Shown here: positions 19,236 through 30,009 of the stretch, piece by piece
Layout: each line of letters starts with the position of its first letter
Numbering within the stretch: position 1 is the stretch's first letter
From: Legionella worsleiensis
GTDB taxonomy: Bacteria; Pseudomonadota; Gammaproteobacteria; Legionellales; Legionellaceae
Direction: 5' to 3'
DNA length: 64,000 nucleotides
NCBI RefSeq assembly: GCF_001467535.1
Contig: NZ_LNZC01000002.1
Coordinates: 315,740-379,739 of the forward strand
Program-made: the position numbers and the translations under genes
Notes under the pieces: model-generated
What the model saw: only the letters and a program-made list of their open reading frames with translations
Told to the model about the DNA's origin: nothing
Databases searched by the model: none

Positions 19236-21709
19236 TAACCTACGACCAGATTGATTAATTGCCTGTGTGCCACTACTATTGCTTTTTTGACAGTCACCTG
19301 TTCAAGAAAGCTGCTGGCATGTTGTTTGGCTTTTTCTATCAACTCTTCTTCCGTAGCTTCGGCACTAGCGGTAAATTGAGCTCTCAACTTTCCGTTCACC
19401 TGAACAACATAATCAACTTCATCTGTCTTTAGGGCACTTTTGTCAACTTTAGGCCATGGTGCGTCAATTATGGCTTTTTCAAAGCCTAGCTGTTGCCAGA
19501 TGTGATGACAAATATGAGGCGTAATGGGTGCCAGTAGTTTGAGTAAGATGCTCATACACGAATGAATAAAAAACTTGTCTTCTTCAGTTTGTATGTCATA
19601 ACTGGACATTTCATTAAATAATTTCATACATCCGGAAACAACAGTGTTAAATTGGTTCCTTTCGTAGTCATTATTCGCCTGAGCCAGGATCTGGTGCACT
19701 ACATGCCGTGATTTTTTTAGACGGGTTTCGGTATTTTGCCAATCTACGGTACCGTTACCACTTAAAATAATGTCATTGATATCCACAAACAAGTTTACAT
19801 GTTGGTGTGCAAAAGCCCATACTCTCTTAAGAAAACGGTGTGCGCCTTCAACAGCTGTATCTGACCATTCCAATGATTGTTCGGGTGGTGCAGCAAACAT
19901 GACAAAAAGTCGAGCGGTGTCTGCGCCATAAGTATTAATCAGGTGGTTAGGATCAACCACGTTACCAACCGACTTGGACATTTTTTGACCGTCTTTTAAG
20001 ACCATTCCTTGGGTTAATAGGGCTTTAAAAGGTTCATCGGAATTGACTAATCCTTCATCTCGCATTAGTTTATGGAAAAAACGAGCATAAAGAAGATGCA
20101 TCACCGCATGCTCTATACCACCGATGTATTGGTCAACAGGAGTCCAGTATTTAGCCCGGTCATCTAACATCGCACTTTCCTGACCTTTACACGCAAAGCG
20201 TGCATAATACCAAGAGGATTCGATAAACGTGTCAAAGGTATCTGTTTCTCGCATAGCATCCTGGCCACATTTGGGACAGAGTACGTTGACAAAATCAGAG
20301 CACTGAGCCAAGGGTGAGCCTGCACCGGTGATCTCAACATTTTCCGGTAAGGTGACCGGAAGCTCTTCATCTGGAACAGGAACGATACCGCACTGTTCGC
20401 AAAGTATCATAGGAATGGGGGTACCCCAATATCTTTGTCGTGAAACTCCCCAGTCTCTTAGTCTGTAATTAATGGTGGCTTTACCGGCCTCATGAGTTTC
20501 CAGGTATTGAGTTATCAGTTCTACAGCTTTGGTCGAGTGCAAGGTATTGAACTCGCCGGAATTGATTAATGTACCTTCGCCCGTATATGCAGACTGTGAA
20601 AAATCATGGGATTTGCCATCCTCAGGTTTGATCACTTCCTTGACTGGCAATTGGTATTTATGAGCAAACTCCCAATCACGCTGATCATGGGCCGGAACAG
20701 CCATTACCGCTCCAGAGCCGTACTGCATCAGAACAAAGTTGGCAACCCAGACAGGTATGTCTTCTCCTGTGACAGGATGAACTGCAGTCATGCCTGTATT
20801 TACGCCTCGTTTTTCCATGGTTGCCAGTTCTGCTTCGGCCATTTTTGTGCCCTGACAACTGTCAAGAAATGCTTTAACCTCTGGATTATGAATTGCTGCT
20901 TCTTTGGCTAACGGATGATCAGTAGCAACAGCAAGATAGGTCGTTCCCATCAGGGTATCTGGTCTGGTTGTATAGATTTTCAGGCGTTTGGGATAATTAT
21001 TGACGTTAAAATAGATTTCAGTTCCAATGGATTTACCTATCCAGTTACGCTGCATCTGTTTTACCTGTGCAGGCCACTCATCAAGTGTTTCAAGCGAGCT
21101 TAATAGTTCATCCGCATAAGCTGTGATTTTAATAAACCACTGTGATATTTCTTTACGCTCAACCAATGCGCCGGATCTCCAGCCTCGCCCATCAACAACT
21201 TGTTCATTAGCAAGTACCGTCTGATCAACCGGATCCCAGTTGACTACGGCATTTTTTTTGTAGACCAGTCCTTTTTCAAACAAACGAATAAAAAACCATT
21301 GTTCCCAACGATAATACTCAGGATCGCAGGTGGTCAATTCACGCTTCCAGTCATAGGCATTACCTAAGCGGAGAAACTGTTCTTTCATTGCTGCAATATT
21401 TTTTTTGGTCCATACTGCTGGAGCAATTTTATTTTTAATTGCTGCATTTTCAGCAGGAAGACCAAAAGCATCCCAACCAATGGGTTGCAGAACATTTTTA
21501 CCAAGAGCTCTTTGGTAGCGAGCTATTACATCTCCCAAGGTATAATTACGGACGTGCCCCATATGCAGGGTTCCGCTGGGATAGGGAAACATAGACAAAC
21601 AGTAAAATTTTTCTTTGTTTAAGTCTTCGGTTACGTTAAAGCATTGTTTTTTATGCCAATATTGTTGAGCTTGTTCTTCAACTTCTTGGGGTTTATAGGT
21701 ATTTTCCAT
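19235..21709 (-). CDS. leuS: Leucyl-tRNA synthetase
   Basis: 824 residues, class I synthetase. Motifs: HIGH-type [13 protein letters not shown] near residue 45, the KMSKS loop [11 protein letters not shown], the editing domain inserted in the catalytic core, a zinc-binding segment (LCPKCGQDA, with a second CEQCG pair upstream) and the C-terminal anticodon-binding and LeuRS-specific domains. Length is normal for bacteria. It lies 65 bases downstream of lnt. Confidence 0.98.
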   Translation of the reverse strand: MENTYKPQEVEEQAQQYWHKKQCFNVTEDLNKEKFYCLSMFPYPSGTLHMGHVRNYTLGDVIARYQRALGKNVLQPIGWDAFGLPAENAAIKNKIAPAVWTKKNIAAMKEQFLRLGNAYDWKRELTTCDPEYYRWEQWFFIRLFEKGLVYKKNAVVNWDPVDQTVLANEQVVDGRGWRSGALVERKEISQWFIKITAYADELLSSLETLDEWPAQVKQMQRNWIGKSIGTEIYFNVNNYPKRLKIYTTRPDTLMGTTYLAVATDHPLAKEAAIHNPEVKAFLDSCQGTKMAEAELATMEKRGVNTGMTAVHPVTGEDIPVWVANFVLMQYGSGAVMAVPAHDQRDWEFAHKYQLPVKEVIKPEDGKSHDFSQSAYTGEGTLINSGEFNTLHSTKAVELITQYLETHEAGKATINYRLRDWGVSRQRYWGTPIPMILCEQCGIVPVPDEELPVTLPENVEITGAGSPLAQCSDFVNVLCPKCGQDAMRETDTFDTFIESSWYYARFACKGQESAMLDDRAKYWTPVDQYIGGIEHAVMHLLYARFFHKLMRDEGLVNSDEPFKALLTQGMVLKDGQKMSKSVGNVVDPNHLINTYGADTARLFVMFAAPPEQSLEWSDTAVEGAHRFLKRVWAFAHQHVNLFVDINDIILSGNGTVDWQNTETRLKKSRHVVHQILAQANNDYERNQFNTVVSGCMKLFNEMSSYDIQTEEDKFFIHSCMSILLKLLAPITPHICHHIWQQLGFEKAIIDAPWPKVDKSALKTDEVDYVVQVNGKLRAQFTASAEATEEELIEKAKQHASSFLEQVTVKKAIVVAHRQLINLVVG

Positions 21710-21774
21710 AGTCCAGTAAAGTAAGTGACTGTAAAGCGCTTAGGATAACCCCTCTTGTCCTCGCCAGCAATAGA

Positions 21775-23316
21775 TTATTGCTTAGTTAATCGTCTTAGTC
21801 TTAAAAAAAGAGCAAAAATAACTACAGTTGCGCAGATTAAAATCACTGGATATTCATTCCAGTAAATCCAGGGGGTTGACCCAACGGCAGGAAAAATCTC
21901 ACTTTGTAAAATCCCCGAACTAAAAGGAGGAAGGCTATCAAGTATCTCACCATAACTGTTGATTACAGAAGAAAGGCCGTCATTATTCACTACAACCTGA
22001 TATCTTCCAGTGAGTAGAGAAAGTACTTGCGCCATTTGCAATTGTTGATAGCTGGCAAGCGAACGGCCAAACCAGCCATTGTCGCTGATAGAAACTATCC
22101 ATTGCGCATTGGGCATTTGCACTCTAAGCAGATTAGGGTAAGCAATTTCATAACAAATCAGACTGGCTATAGGATGATTGGCTATTTTCATTAATGGCTG
22201 ATGAAGCGTACCGGGTAAAATGTTGGGCTCTGGTAAATTCATCCATCGGTTAATTGCTAAAAAGGGTTTGGGTATGTACTCTCCAAATGGCACAAGGTGT
22301 TCTTTGATGTGTTCGCCACGAGCTGTTCCCAAGCTGATTATGGAATTATAATAGTGGGTTTCGTTACTATCAGCAGGTTGTAAAATTCCAAGAATCAATG
22401 CGCTTTTTGCTTTAAGCGCTTTTTCATGCAATTTATCCAGATATTCTTCGAGATAAGTCGCTGGCAAAGGAATTGCTGATTCCGGTAAAATAATCAGTTG
22501 TTTTCCTAAAAGTTGTTCTGTGGTTTTTTCATAATATTTCAAAAGATCCCAGAATAAATGCTCATCCCATTTGTCACGCATGGAAAGATTCGCTTGCACA
22601 ACGCCAACAGTTACTGGATTTTTTTTGACCTCTGTCCAGTGCATGTATTTTCCGGCATATGGAAGGATAAGCATAAGAACAAATACACTGAGATACACAA
22701 ATCGTTTGCCAGACCGTTCCGTTAATGCAAGGGTTAATAGACATGCCAGAAAGACACCAACAAAACTCAAACCCTGCAGTCCAATAATTGGCGCAAGGTA
22801 CTTGACTGGTGTATCAATCAGAGTAGTGCCTGTAATTAGCCAGGGAAAGCCGCTGAACAAGTGAGAACGCAGCAATTCACTCAGACACCACAGAGCGCTA
22901 AACAACAGGATGCGGTTTCGTTTGTTATGTGCTTTATTGAGAATTGTAAAAAGATATACAGCTATGGCTGGAAATAAAGAAAGATATGCAATAAAAGCCA
23001 AAGTGCATATTCCTGCAAGCAGATAATTAAGCTGACCGTAATCGTGAATGCTGATAATTACCCAGGAGACTCCCAAACCAAAATAACCCAAACCAAAAAG
23101 AAAACCATGCAAAAAACTCTGTTTTTTAATGCCTTGCTGTGCATAGAAAAATAACAAGGCAAGACTGGCTATATGCAACCCAGGCATGTGAAAGGGAGCA
23201 AATCCCAACGGCCCTAAAAGACCTGCAAAAAAAACTGCTAAATATGAGGAATAGTTAACACGGATTGGGGATTCCATTAAGACTGAGTCGGAGAGGGTTG
23301 CTGGGTTCATGGACAA
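21775..23316 (-). CDS. lnt: Apolipoprotein N-acyltransferase
   Basis: 513 residues. About six N-terminal membrane helices are followed by a periplasmic nitrilase-type domain with the catalytic Glu279 (ILPESAIPLP), Lys338 (IKEHLVPFGEYIP) and Cys388 (LICYEIAYP), then a last membrane helix. Lnt adds the third acyl chain to outer-membrane lipoproteins, among them LptE encoded two genes downstream. In E. coli lnt also lies upstream of leuS. Alternative start: ATG 23277 (MESPIRVNYS), which would still keep all membrane segments. Confidence 0.95.
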   Translation of the reverse strand: MSMNPATLSDSVLMESPIRVNYSSYLAVFFAGLLGPLGFAPFHMPGLHIASLALLFFYAQQGIKKQSFLHGFLFGLGYFGLGVSWVIISIHDYGQLNYLLAGICTLAFIAYLSLFPAIAVYLFTILNKAHNKRNRILLFSALWCLSELLRSHLFSGFPWLITGTTLIDTPVKYLAPIIGLQGLSFVGVFLACLLTLALTERSGKRFVYLSVFVLMLILPYAGKYMHWTEVKKNPVTVGVVQANLSMRDKWDEHLFWDLLKYYEKTTEQLLGKQLIILPESAIPLPATYLEEYLDKLHEKALKAKSALILGILQPADSNETHYYNSIISLGTARGEHIKEHLVPFGEYIPKPFLAINRWMNLPEPNILPGTLHQPLMKIANHPIASLICYEIAYPNLLRVQMPNAQWIVSISDNGWFGRSLASYQQLQMAQVLSLLTGRYQVVVNNDGLSSVINSYGEILDSLPPFSSGILQSEIFPAVGSTPWIYWNEYPVILICATVVIFALFLRLRRLTKQ

Positions 23317-23495
23317 TTCTAATAATGAAATGGGTCAAGATAAATGACTATGCCCTGCAGGTCAAGCTTCATATACTTGATAATTAATGAACCATTGTGA
23401 GATCTATGTGTTCTCGAAGTGATTTTGTTGCCTTTGTCTGTTAAATCCGATTTATTTTGTGTAGGATAATCACGTTTACAAAGGAGAGGGATTGT

Positions 23496-24584
23496 ATGTA
23501 TAACGTAATGATTACTGGTGCAGGGAAGATAGGTAGCTTGATAGCTTGTTTATTGGCAGATAGCGGAGCTTATCAGGTTCATTTGGCAGATGTAGATTTT
23601 AATGGCTCTGACGTGATTCGCTTGCTGGACGCATTGCCTGAAATTAAAACGGTTGCTTTGGATGTCAAAGACGAACAATCCACTCAAGCCTACATTGAAA
23701 AACATAAAATAATTGCGGTCATATCCAGTTTGCCGTATTTTTTAAACACCCATGTTGCTACTGCTGCTAAAGCAGCCAGAGCACATTATTTCGACTTGAC
23801 AGAAGACACTGCTGTTACCGAGGCAGTAAAAGTCATAGCCCAAAACGCTCAAACTGCATTTGTACCTCAATGTGGGTTAGCACCCGGTTTTATCAGTATC
23901 GCCGCAAATTCCTTGATGCAGGAATTTGAGCAGTGTCATCATGCAAAGCTCAGAGTAGGGGCACTGCCACAACGAGCCAATAATGCGCTGCATTATTCCT
24001 TAACCTGGTCTACTGACGGCGTGATCAATGAGTATGGAAATCCTTGTTACGGTATTGAGGATGGCAAAGCTGTTGTAATGGCGCCGCTAGAGGGGCTGGA
24101 ATCCATCCAAATTGATGGTTGTGAATACGAAGCATTTAATACTTCAGGCGGTCTTGGCAGTTTGGGCGAGCTTTATTCTGGCAAGGTCAAGTCCATGAAT
24201 TATAAGACCATGAGATACCCCGGGCATTGTGAGAAAATGCGCCTTTTAATGAATGACTTACGTTTAAACCATGACCGTTCGACCTTAAAACGCATTCTGG
24301 AAAACGCCATTCCCAAAACATATCAGGACATCGTTATTGTGTACGTCACTGTTGAGGGAATCAAGCAGGGTGAGTTAACTGAAAAAAGTTACGTCAAAAA
24401 AATATACCCTGAAACAATTCGTGGGCTGGAGTGGTCTGCTATTCAGGTAAGCACAGCCTCTGGAGTTTGTGCGGTAGTTGATTTGGTATTGGGACAGGCT
24501 AACGAGTACAAGGGCCTTATTTTACAGGAAGAATTCCATCTGGACAAAGTGCTGAATAATCGATTTGGTCAATACTACGCTTAG
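23496..24584 (+). CDS. Saccharopine dehydrogenase-like oxidoreductase
   Basis: 362 residues from ATG 23496, which has an AAAGGAGAGG site upstream; the open frame continues 13 codons further but has no better start. An N-terminal Rossmann fold ([20 protein letters not shown]) is followed by the family segments [18 protein letters not shown] and [14 protein letters not shown]. Saccharopine dehydrogenases of the LYS9/C-terminal AASS type split saccharopine into glutamate and alpha-aminoadipate semialdehyde. The next gene, 8 bases away, encodes the enzyme that oxidises that semialdehyde, which makes the assignment likely. No lysine-ketoglutarate reductase domain is fused, so lysine would have to reach saccharopine through another protein. 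Confidence 0.8.
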   Translation: MYNVMITGAGKIGSLIACLLADSGAYQVHLADVDFNGSDVIRLLDALPEIKTVALDVKDEQSTQAYIEKHKIIAVISSLPYFLNTHVATAAKAARAHYFDLTEDTAVTEAVKVIAQNAQTAFVPQCGLAPGFISIAANSLMQEFEQCHHAKLRVGALPQRANNALHYSLTWSTDGVINEYGNPCYGIEDGKAVVMAPLEGLESIQIDGCEYEAFNTSGGLGSLGELYSGKVKSMNYKTMRYPGHCEKMRLLMNDLRLNHDRSTLKRILENAIPKTYQDIVIVYVTVEGIKQGELTEKSYVKKIYPETIRGLEWSAIQVSTASGVCAVVDLVLGQANEYKGLILQEEFHLDKVLNNRFGQYYA

Positions 24585-24592
24585 GAGTTTTC

Positions 24593-26113
24593 ATGGATTT
24601 ATTAAAGCAGCTGAATATTAAAGACATCAACCCAGGCGCTTTTAGCGGCCAGGGTTGGCAAAGCGAACACCACTCACATACTCTAACTTCATATTGCCCT
24701 GCGAATGGAGCAAAGCTTGCAGATGTTGCCACCTGTACTATGGCTGATTACGAGCAGATTATGAGCCGTGCTCAACTGGCGGCAGAGGCCTGGAAAAAAG
24801 TTCCTGCTCCAAAACGTGGTGAAATAATTCGGCAGATAGGACAGGCTTTACGAGAGCATAAAGACAGCTTGGGCAGCCTGGTGTCTTTAGAGATGGGTAA
24901 GTCAAAACAGGAAGGCGACGGTGAAGTTCAGGAAATGATTGATATTGCCGATTTTGCAGTGGGACAATCGAGAATGTTGTATGGAAATTCCATGCATTCA
25001 GAGCGCCCCAATCACCGGATGTATGAACAGTGGCACCCTTATGGAATTATTGGTGTGATTTCGGCATTTAATTTTCCTGTTGCCGTATGGTCCTGGAATG
25101 CATTCTTGGCTGCAATTTGCGGTAATGTGACGATCTGGAAACCCTCAGCGAAAACACCATTATGCGCTGTAGCAGTTCAGCACATTTGCAATAGTGTTTT
25201 GAGGCAAAATAATTGCCCTGAAATATTCAGTTTGATAGTACCTGAATCGCATGATGTTGTAGAAGCTATGGTTGATGATCCCCGCATCCCGTTAATTTCA
25301 TTTACAGGATCTACTGCGGTAGGAAAAAAAGTTTCAGCGCAAGTCGCTGCTCGGCTGGGTAAAACAATTTTAGAGCTGGGAGGAAACAATGCAATAATCC
25401 TGGATGAAACAGCCGATCTTAACTTAGCAATTCCTGCAATTGTATTTGGTGCGGTAGGAACAGCAGGTCAACGTTGCACGTCAACACGACGGTTATTTGT
25501 CCATGAGTCTCAATACCAGAGTGTTATTAAAAGGTTACAACATGCCTACGAACAAATAACTATAGGCGACCCTTTGGATAGTCGTAACTTAATGGGGCCT
25601 TTAATTGATCAAAATGCGGTAGAACAGTTTAAAAGCGCTATTTCAAGAATCAAGGATGCTGGAGGACAGATTGTTTTTGGCGGCGATGTCATCAAACAAG
25701 CAGGATCTTTTGTTCAGCCTACTTTAGTTTGTGATGTAAAAAATCATTGGGATATCGTGCAGGAAGAAACTTTTGCGCCTATTCTATATGTGATGTCTTA
25801 TCGCTCTTTAGATGAAGCCATAGCACTGCAGAATGGTGTTCCTCAAGGATTGTCTTCTGCATTATTTACGCAAAATCTAAAGAACGCTGAACGCTTCTTA
25901 AGTGCTTGTGGAAGTGACTGTGGTATTGCCAATATTAATATCGGTACATCAGGGGCTGAAATTGGCGGTGCCTTTGGTGGTGAAAAAGAGACTGGCGGTG
26001 GGAGAGAATCAGGCTCTGATTCGTGGAAAGCCTACATGCGCCGTCAAACCAATACGATCAACTGGGGCGATGAGTTGCCTTTGGCTCAAGGCATACGTTT
26101 TAATTTGACTTAG
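24593..26113 (+). CDS. Aldehyde dehydrogenase, ALDH7 type (alpha-aminoadipate semialdehyde dehydrogenase)
   Basis: 506 residues. Catalytic Glu in LELGGNN and Cys in [12 protein letters not shown] are present, with NAD-binding [11 protein letters not shown]. The C-terminal stretch [19 protein letters not shown] is typical of the antiquitin/ALDH7 group, which oxidises alpha-aminoadipate semialdehyde (or its cyclic form piperideine-6-carboxylate) to alpha-aminoadipate. Together with the preceding gene it forms a lysine-degradation module. It is followed by a 136-base gap before the FadN-like gene, so the four genes may or may not be one transcript. Confidence 0.9.
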   Translation: MDLLKQLNIKDINPGAFSGQGWQSEHHSHTLTSYCPANGAKLADVATCTMADYEQIMSRAQLAAEAWKKVPAPKRGEIIRQIGQALREHKDSLGSLVSLEMGKSKQEGDGEVQEMIDIADFAVGQSRMLYGNSMHSERPNHRMYEQWHPYGIIGVISAFNFPVAVWSWNAFLAAICGNVTIWKPSAKTPLCAVAVQHICNSVLRQNNCPEIFSLIVPESHDVVEAMVDDPRIPLISFTGSTAVGKKVSAQVAARLGKTILELGGNNAIILDETADLNLAIPAIVFGAVGTAGQRCTSTRRLFVHESQYQSVIKRLQHAYEQITIGDPLDSRNLMGPLIDQNAVEQFKSAISRIKDAGGQIVFGGDVIKQAGSFVQPTLVCDVKNHWDIVQEETFAPILYVMSYRSLDEAIALQNGVPQGLSSALFTQNLKNAERFLSACGSDCGIANINIGTSGAEIGGAFGGEKETGGGRESGSDSWKAYMRRQTNTINWGDELPLAQGIRFNLT

Positions 26114-26249
26114 ATTGATACGATTAACAGATCTTTATTATCAATTAATTTTGATTATTTAAAGTAGTGTTGATAGTACTGGGTTTATCGTTTTGTCAGA
26201 GGCTATAGTGGAATTTATTCATTTAACGACTTATCAAGAGGATACAATA

Positions 26250-28616
26250 ATGCAGGAACCATTTTTCATCAAGAAAGTTGCGGTTCTGGGTGCGGGTGTT
26301 ATGGGAGCACAAATTGCTGCGCACTGTGTAAACGCTGGAATAGAAACTTTGTTGTTTGATTTACCCGCCAGGGAAGAGCCTGTTAATGGATTAATTGATA
26401 AGGCAATCGCTAATTTGAGTAAATTAAAACCTGAGCCTCTCGCATCAGCACAAACGGCTACCTATTTGCAGGCTCGTAATTATAAAGATGACCTCAAGGA
26501 TTTATCTTCATGCGATTTGATTATAGAGGCAATAGCTGAACGATTGGATTGGAAAGAAGACTTGTATAAAAAAATATCGCCTTATCTTTCCAAACATACT
26601 GTTTTGGTTAGTAATACTTCCGGTTTAAGCATCAATTCTTTGTGTCATGTTTTACCAGAACAGCACAGAACTAATTTTTGTGGCGTTCATTTTTTTAATC
26701 CACCCAGATACATGCACCTTGCTGAACTCATTCCTGCCCATACAACTTCTCCAGATTTATTGGATAATCTCGAAATATGGTTAACAAGTCACTTGGGTAA
26801 AGGGGTAGTACGAGCCAAGGATACTCCTAATTTTATTGCTAATCGTATAGGCGTTTTTTCGTTATTAACAACCTTGCATCACACTATGTCTATGGGCATG
26901 AGTCTCGATGAGGTTGATGCGCTGACCGGCCCTTTATTGGGTAGGCCAAAATCGGCAACCTTTCGTACTATGGATGTTGTTGGTTTGGACACCATGCAAC
27001 ATGTGATTCATACCATGCATGAACAATTGCGAGATGATCCCTGGCACAGTAGTTTTAAATTACCCGAGTGGTTGCTAGGCTTAATCAAAGACGGGCATCT
27101 GGGGCAAAAGTCAGGGCAGGGAATTTACAGAAAAAATGGTAAAACAATAGAAGTTTACGATATCAAATCGGGTACATATGGTGCTGCAAAATCAGAGGTA
27201 AGCGCTGAAGTAAAAGCAATAATGAAGATCAGCGATCCGGTTGCTCGCATGCAAAGCCTGATTTCTTCTGATAATAAACAAGCACAATTTCTGGCGGCTT
27301 GTTTCAAAGATTTGTTTCATTATTGTGCGTATCACCTTGAATCAATTGCTGAAAACGTCAGAGATGTTGATTTGGCTATGCGCTGGGGATTTGGTTGGAT
27401 GCAGGGGCCTTTTGAAACCTGGCAATTGGCAGGTTTACGTCTAATGACTGACTGTATTAGTCAATCAATTGAAGCCAACTCTTCCTTAAATAAAGTGAAA
27501 TTACCGGACTGGCTCAATCACCTTGAAGTGTTTTATAGTGAGCATGGCGCTTATTCTCCCCATTCGAACAAGTATCAGCCCAGAAGTTCTCTGGCTGTAT
27601 ATAACCGCCAGTTTTTTCCGGATAGAGTATTAAAAGAAACATCGTTTACTACGAATATCATCTATGAAAATGAAGGCGTATGTTTATGGCATCTTAAAGA
27701 TGATGTGGCCGTTGTTCATTTTAAAAACAAGGCAAATACCATAAGTCAATCTGTTCTCGATGGTCTTGAGGCTGCGCTTGACGTGGCTGAACGTGAATGT
27801 CAAGGACTGATAGTGCATCAAAATGATGCATCCAATTTTAGTTCAGGCGCTGATTTACGCCTTGTTTCTTCTTTAATTCAGGAGGGTAGATTCAACGCTC
27901 TTGATGAAATGATTGCTCAGTTTCAACGTGTTGTTATGCGCTTGAAATACAGTTCCATACCCACTATTGCTGCATTACGAGGAAGAGCTTTAGGTGGTGG
28001 ATGTGAGTTGATGATGCATTGTGCTGCAATTGTTGCAGCGTTTGAGTCTTATCCTGGTCTGGTTGAGGCGGGTGTAGGGGTTATTCCGGCTGGTGGTGGA
28101 TGTAAAGAAATGGCCTTGCGAGCTGCTCATCATGCTCATCAAGCAGATTTGCTCACCTTTATCCAACCTTATTATCAGCAGATAGCGACTGCCCAGGTTG
28201 CCGGAAGCGCCACACAAGCCATTAATATGGGTTATATGCGTCACACTGATTCTGTAGTCATGCATGCCAATGAAGTCTTATTTGTTGCGCTAGCAAAAGT
28301 TAAAGCCATGCAAGCGGCGAATTATCTACCCCCAATTGCAAGGAATTTTAAAGTAGCAGGTATAGAGGGGCATGCTCGATTACAAGCCGGTTTAATTAAC
28401 TGGTTGGAGGGTGGTTTTATTTCTCAGCACGATTATTTTCTTGCAAATGAGCTGGCCAAAGTAATTTGTGGTGGTAATGTGAATCAAGGAACGTTGGTTA
28501 ATGAAGACTGGATTTTAAAATTAGAACGACAGGCTTTTATTGCCTTGGCCGAAACCCCATTAACTCAGGCAAGGATCAGTCATTTGTTAGAGACTGGCAA
28601 ACCACTGCGCAATTAA
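26250..28616 (+). CDS. FadN-like 3-hydroxyacyl-CoA dehydrogenase/enoyl-CoA hydratase
   Basis: 788 residues from ATG 26250, preceded by an AGAGGA site; upstream codons to 26193 look non-coding. Domain order is dehydrogenase first (NAD loop VLGAGVMGAQIAAHC, catalytic VHFFNPPRYMHLAELIP with His and Glu), then a second dehydrogenase C-domain, then a crotonase domain at the C-terminus (GRALGGGCELMMHC, EAGVGVIPAGGGCKEM). This order is the reverse of E. coli FadB and equals Bacillus FadN, whose length (about 789) is the same. It hydrates and oxidises acyl-CoA chains. The thiolase follows after 16 bases. No acyl-CoA dehydrogenase is next to it. Confidence 0.9.
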   Translation: MQEPFFIKKVAVLGAGVMGAQIAAHCVNAGIETLLFDLPAREEPVNGLIDKAIANLSKLKPEPLASAQTATYLQARNYKDDLKDLSSCDLIIEAIAERLDWKEDLYKKISPYLSKHTVLVSNTSGLSINSLCHVLPEQHRTNFCGVHFFNPPRYMHLAELIPAHTTSPDLLDNLEIWLTSHLGKGVVRAKDTPNFIANRIGVFSLLTTLHHTMSMGMSLDEVDALTGPLLGRPKSATFRTMDVVGLDTMQHVIHTMHEQLRDDPWHSSFKLPEWLLGLIKDGHLGQKSGQGIYRKNGKTIEVYDIKSGTYGAAKSEVSAEVKAIMKISDPVARMQSLISSDNKQAQFLAACFKDLFHYCAYHLESIAENVRDVDLAMRWGFGWMQGPFETWQLAGLRLMTDCISQSIEANSSLNKVKLPDWLNHLEVFYSEHGAYSPHSNKYQPRSSLAVYNRQFFPDRVLKETSFTTNIIYENEGVCLWHLKDDVAVVHFKNKANTISQSVLDGLEAALDVAERECQGLIVHQNDASNFSSGADLRLVSSLIQEGRFNALDEMIAQFQRVVMRLKYSSIPTIAALRGRALGGGCELMMHCAAIVAAFESYPGLVEAGVGVIPAGGGCKEMALRAAHHAHQADLLTFIQPYYQQIATAQVAGSATQAINMGYMRHTDSVVMHANEVLFVALAKVKAMQAANYLPPIARNFKVAGIEGHARLQAGLINWLEGGFISQHDYFLANELAKVICGGNVNQGTLVNEDWILKLERQAFIALAETPLTQARISHLLETGKPLRN

Positions 28617-28632
28617 GAAAGGAGATCTGAGA

Positions 28633-29817
28633 ATGACCAATGTATATATAGTTGATGTATTGCGCACTCCAGTTGGCAAAGCACCACGAGGTGTTTTCCG
28701 TCATACATTACCTGATGATTTGCTTGCACACAGCATCCGCTCACTAACCAAAAGACATGCATCTGTCGATTGGCAAGAAATTGGGGATATTGTGGTTGGT
28801 TGCGCCATGCCTGAGGCTGAGCAAGGAATGAATGTTGCTCGTATTGCCGCATTATTGGCTGATTTACCGCAGTCCATACCGGCCATGACCATCAATCGTT
28901 TTTGTTCTTCTGGTGTTCAGAGTATTGCTACTGCAGCGGCATCCATTCAAAATGGCGACATGGATTTGGCTTTTGCCGGTGGTGTTGAAAGTATGTCTAT
29001 GGTTCCTTTAGGCGGAAATAAATACACCGCTAATCCTGCAATTTTTAAAGATGAAGATGTCGCTATAGCATACGGAATGGGTATTACCGCTGAAAATGTA
29101 GCCAAAAGCTGGGAAATTTCTCGTGAACAACAAGATGAATTTGCTGCTGCGAGTCACAGAAAAGCTATTGCTGCTCAAGAGCGTGGTGATTTTGAATCTG
29201 AAATCAGTCCAATAGAAATCACTATGCGACACGCTGATTTAAAGACAGGATCAGTTGTTGTGAAACATAAAACTATAAGCAAGGATGAAGGTCCAAGAGC
29301 AGATACGTCTTATGATGTGATTGCCAAATTAAAGCCTGTATTTGCAGTACGAGGTACAGTCACCGCAGGAAACAGCTCACAAACCAGTGATGGGGCTGGA
29401 ATAGCGTTACTGGCAAGTGAGAAAGCATTGAAACTTTATAATCTAAAACCTATGGGGAGATTGTTAAGTTTTGCTGTTGCGGGTGTTCCTCCTGAAATCA
29501 TGGGAATAGGGCCAATTAAAGCGATTCCTTTAGCTCTGAAACGTGCAGGTATTCGTCTGGATCAACTCGATTGGATTGAGCTTAATGAGGCTTTTGCTGC
29601 TCAAGCGCTTGCAGTTATCAAAGAGCTTAATCTTGATATCGAAAAAGTTAATCCCCTTGGCGGTGCGATTGCTTTGGGACATCCGTTAGGTGCTACAGGA
29701 ACTATTAGAACAGCAACATTACTCCACGGATTAAAGAGAACAAAAGGTCGTTACGGTATGGTGACTATGTGTATAGGTACCGGCATGGGAGCGGCAGCGA
29801 TATTTGAAGCCCTATAA
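28633..29817 (+). CDS. Acetyl-CoA acyltransferase (thiolase), FadA-like
   Basis: 394 residues. Active-site Cys91 (NRFCSSGVQS), the His of LGHPLGATGTIR and the C-terminal Cys of TMCIGTGMG are all present. It cleaves 3-ketoacyl-CoA with coenzyme A and completes the beta-oxidation pair with the preceding FadN-like protein. The gene has a GGAG-type site (AAAGGAGATCTGAGA) before ATG 28633 and is followed by a strong terminator at 29853. The degradative (FadA) rather than biosynthetic (PhaA) role is inferred from the partner. Confidence 0.93.
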   Translation: MTNVYIVDVLRTPVGKAPRGVFRHTLPDDLLAHSIRSLTKRHASVDWQEIGDIVVGCAMPEAEQGMNVARIAALLADLPQSIPAMTINRFCSSGVQSIATAAASIQNGDMDLAFAGGVESMSMVPLGGNKYTANPAIFKDEDVAIAYGMGITAENVAKSWEISREQQDEFAAASHRKAIAAQERGDFESEISPIEITMRHADLKTGSVVVKHKTISKDEGPRADTSYDVIAKLKPVFAVRGTVTAGNSSQTSDGAGIALLASEKALKLYNLKPMGRLLSFAVAGVPPEIMGIGPIKAIPLALKRAGIRLDQLDWIELNEAFAAQALAVIKELNLDIEKVNPLGGAIALGHPLGATGTIRTATLLHGLKRTKGRYGMVTMCIGTGMGAAAIFEAL

Positions 29818-29852
29818 TTGTGTTCGTTTTTAACAGGTGACCGGTTTATTGC

Positions 29853-29921
29853 AACTCCCCAGCACCTTATTCTTGATCTTTACTGTGTTAGGATACGGAA
29901 TAATGTGCTGGGGAGTTTTTC
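29853..29921 (+). terminator. Strong intrinsic terminator after the thiolase gene
   Basis: Inverted repeat with arms 29853-29872 and 29898-29917, 20 bp with one mismatch, 25-base loop; the outer 13 bp (AACTCCCCAGCAC) are perfect. It is followed on the plus strand by TTTCTTTATT. It closes the catabolic operon. Confidence 0.9.
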
Positions 29922-30009
29922 TTTATTAACCCTTTAATTTTGTTCATTTACTTGCTTTGTTGCTCTAATATCCTACTCTTTACAATAAGGGAGTTCAATT
30001 GGAGCACTC

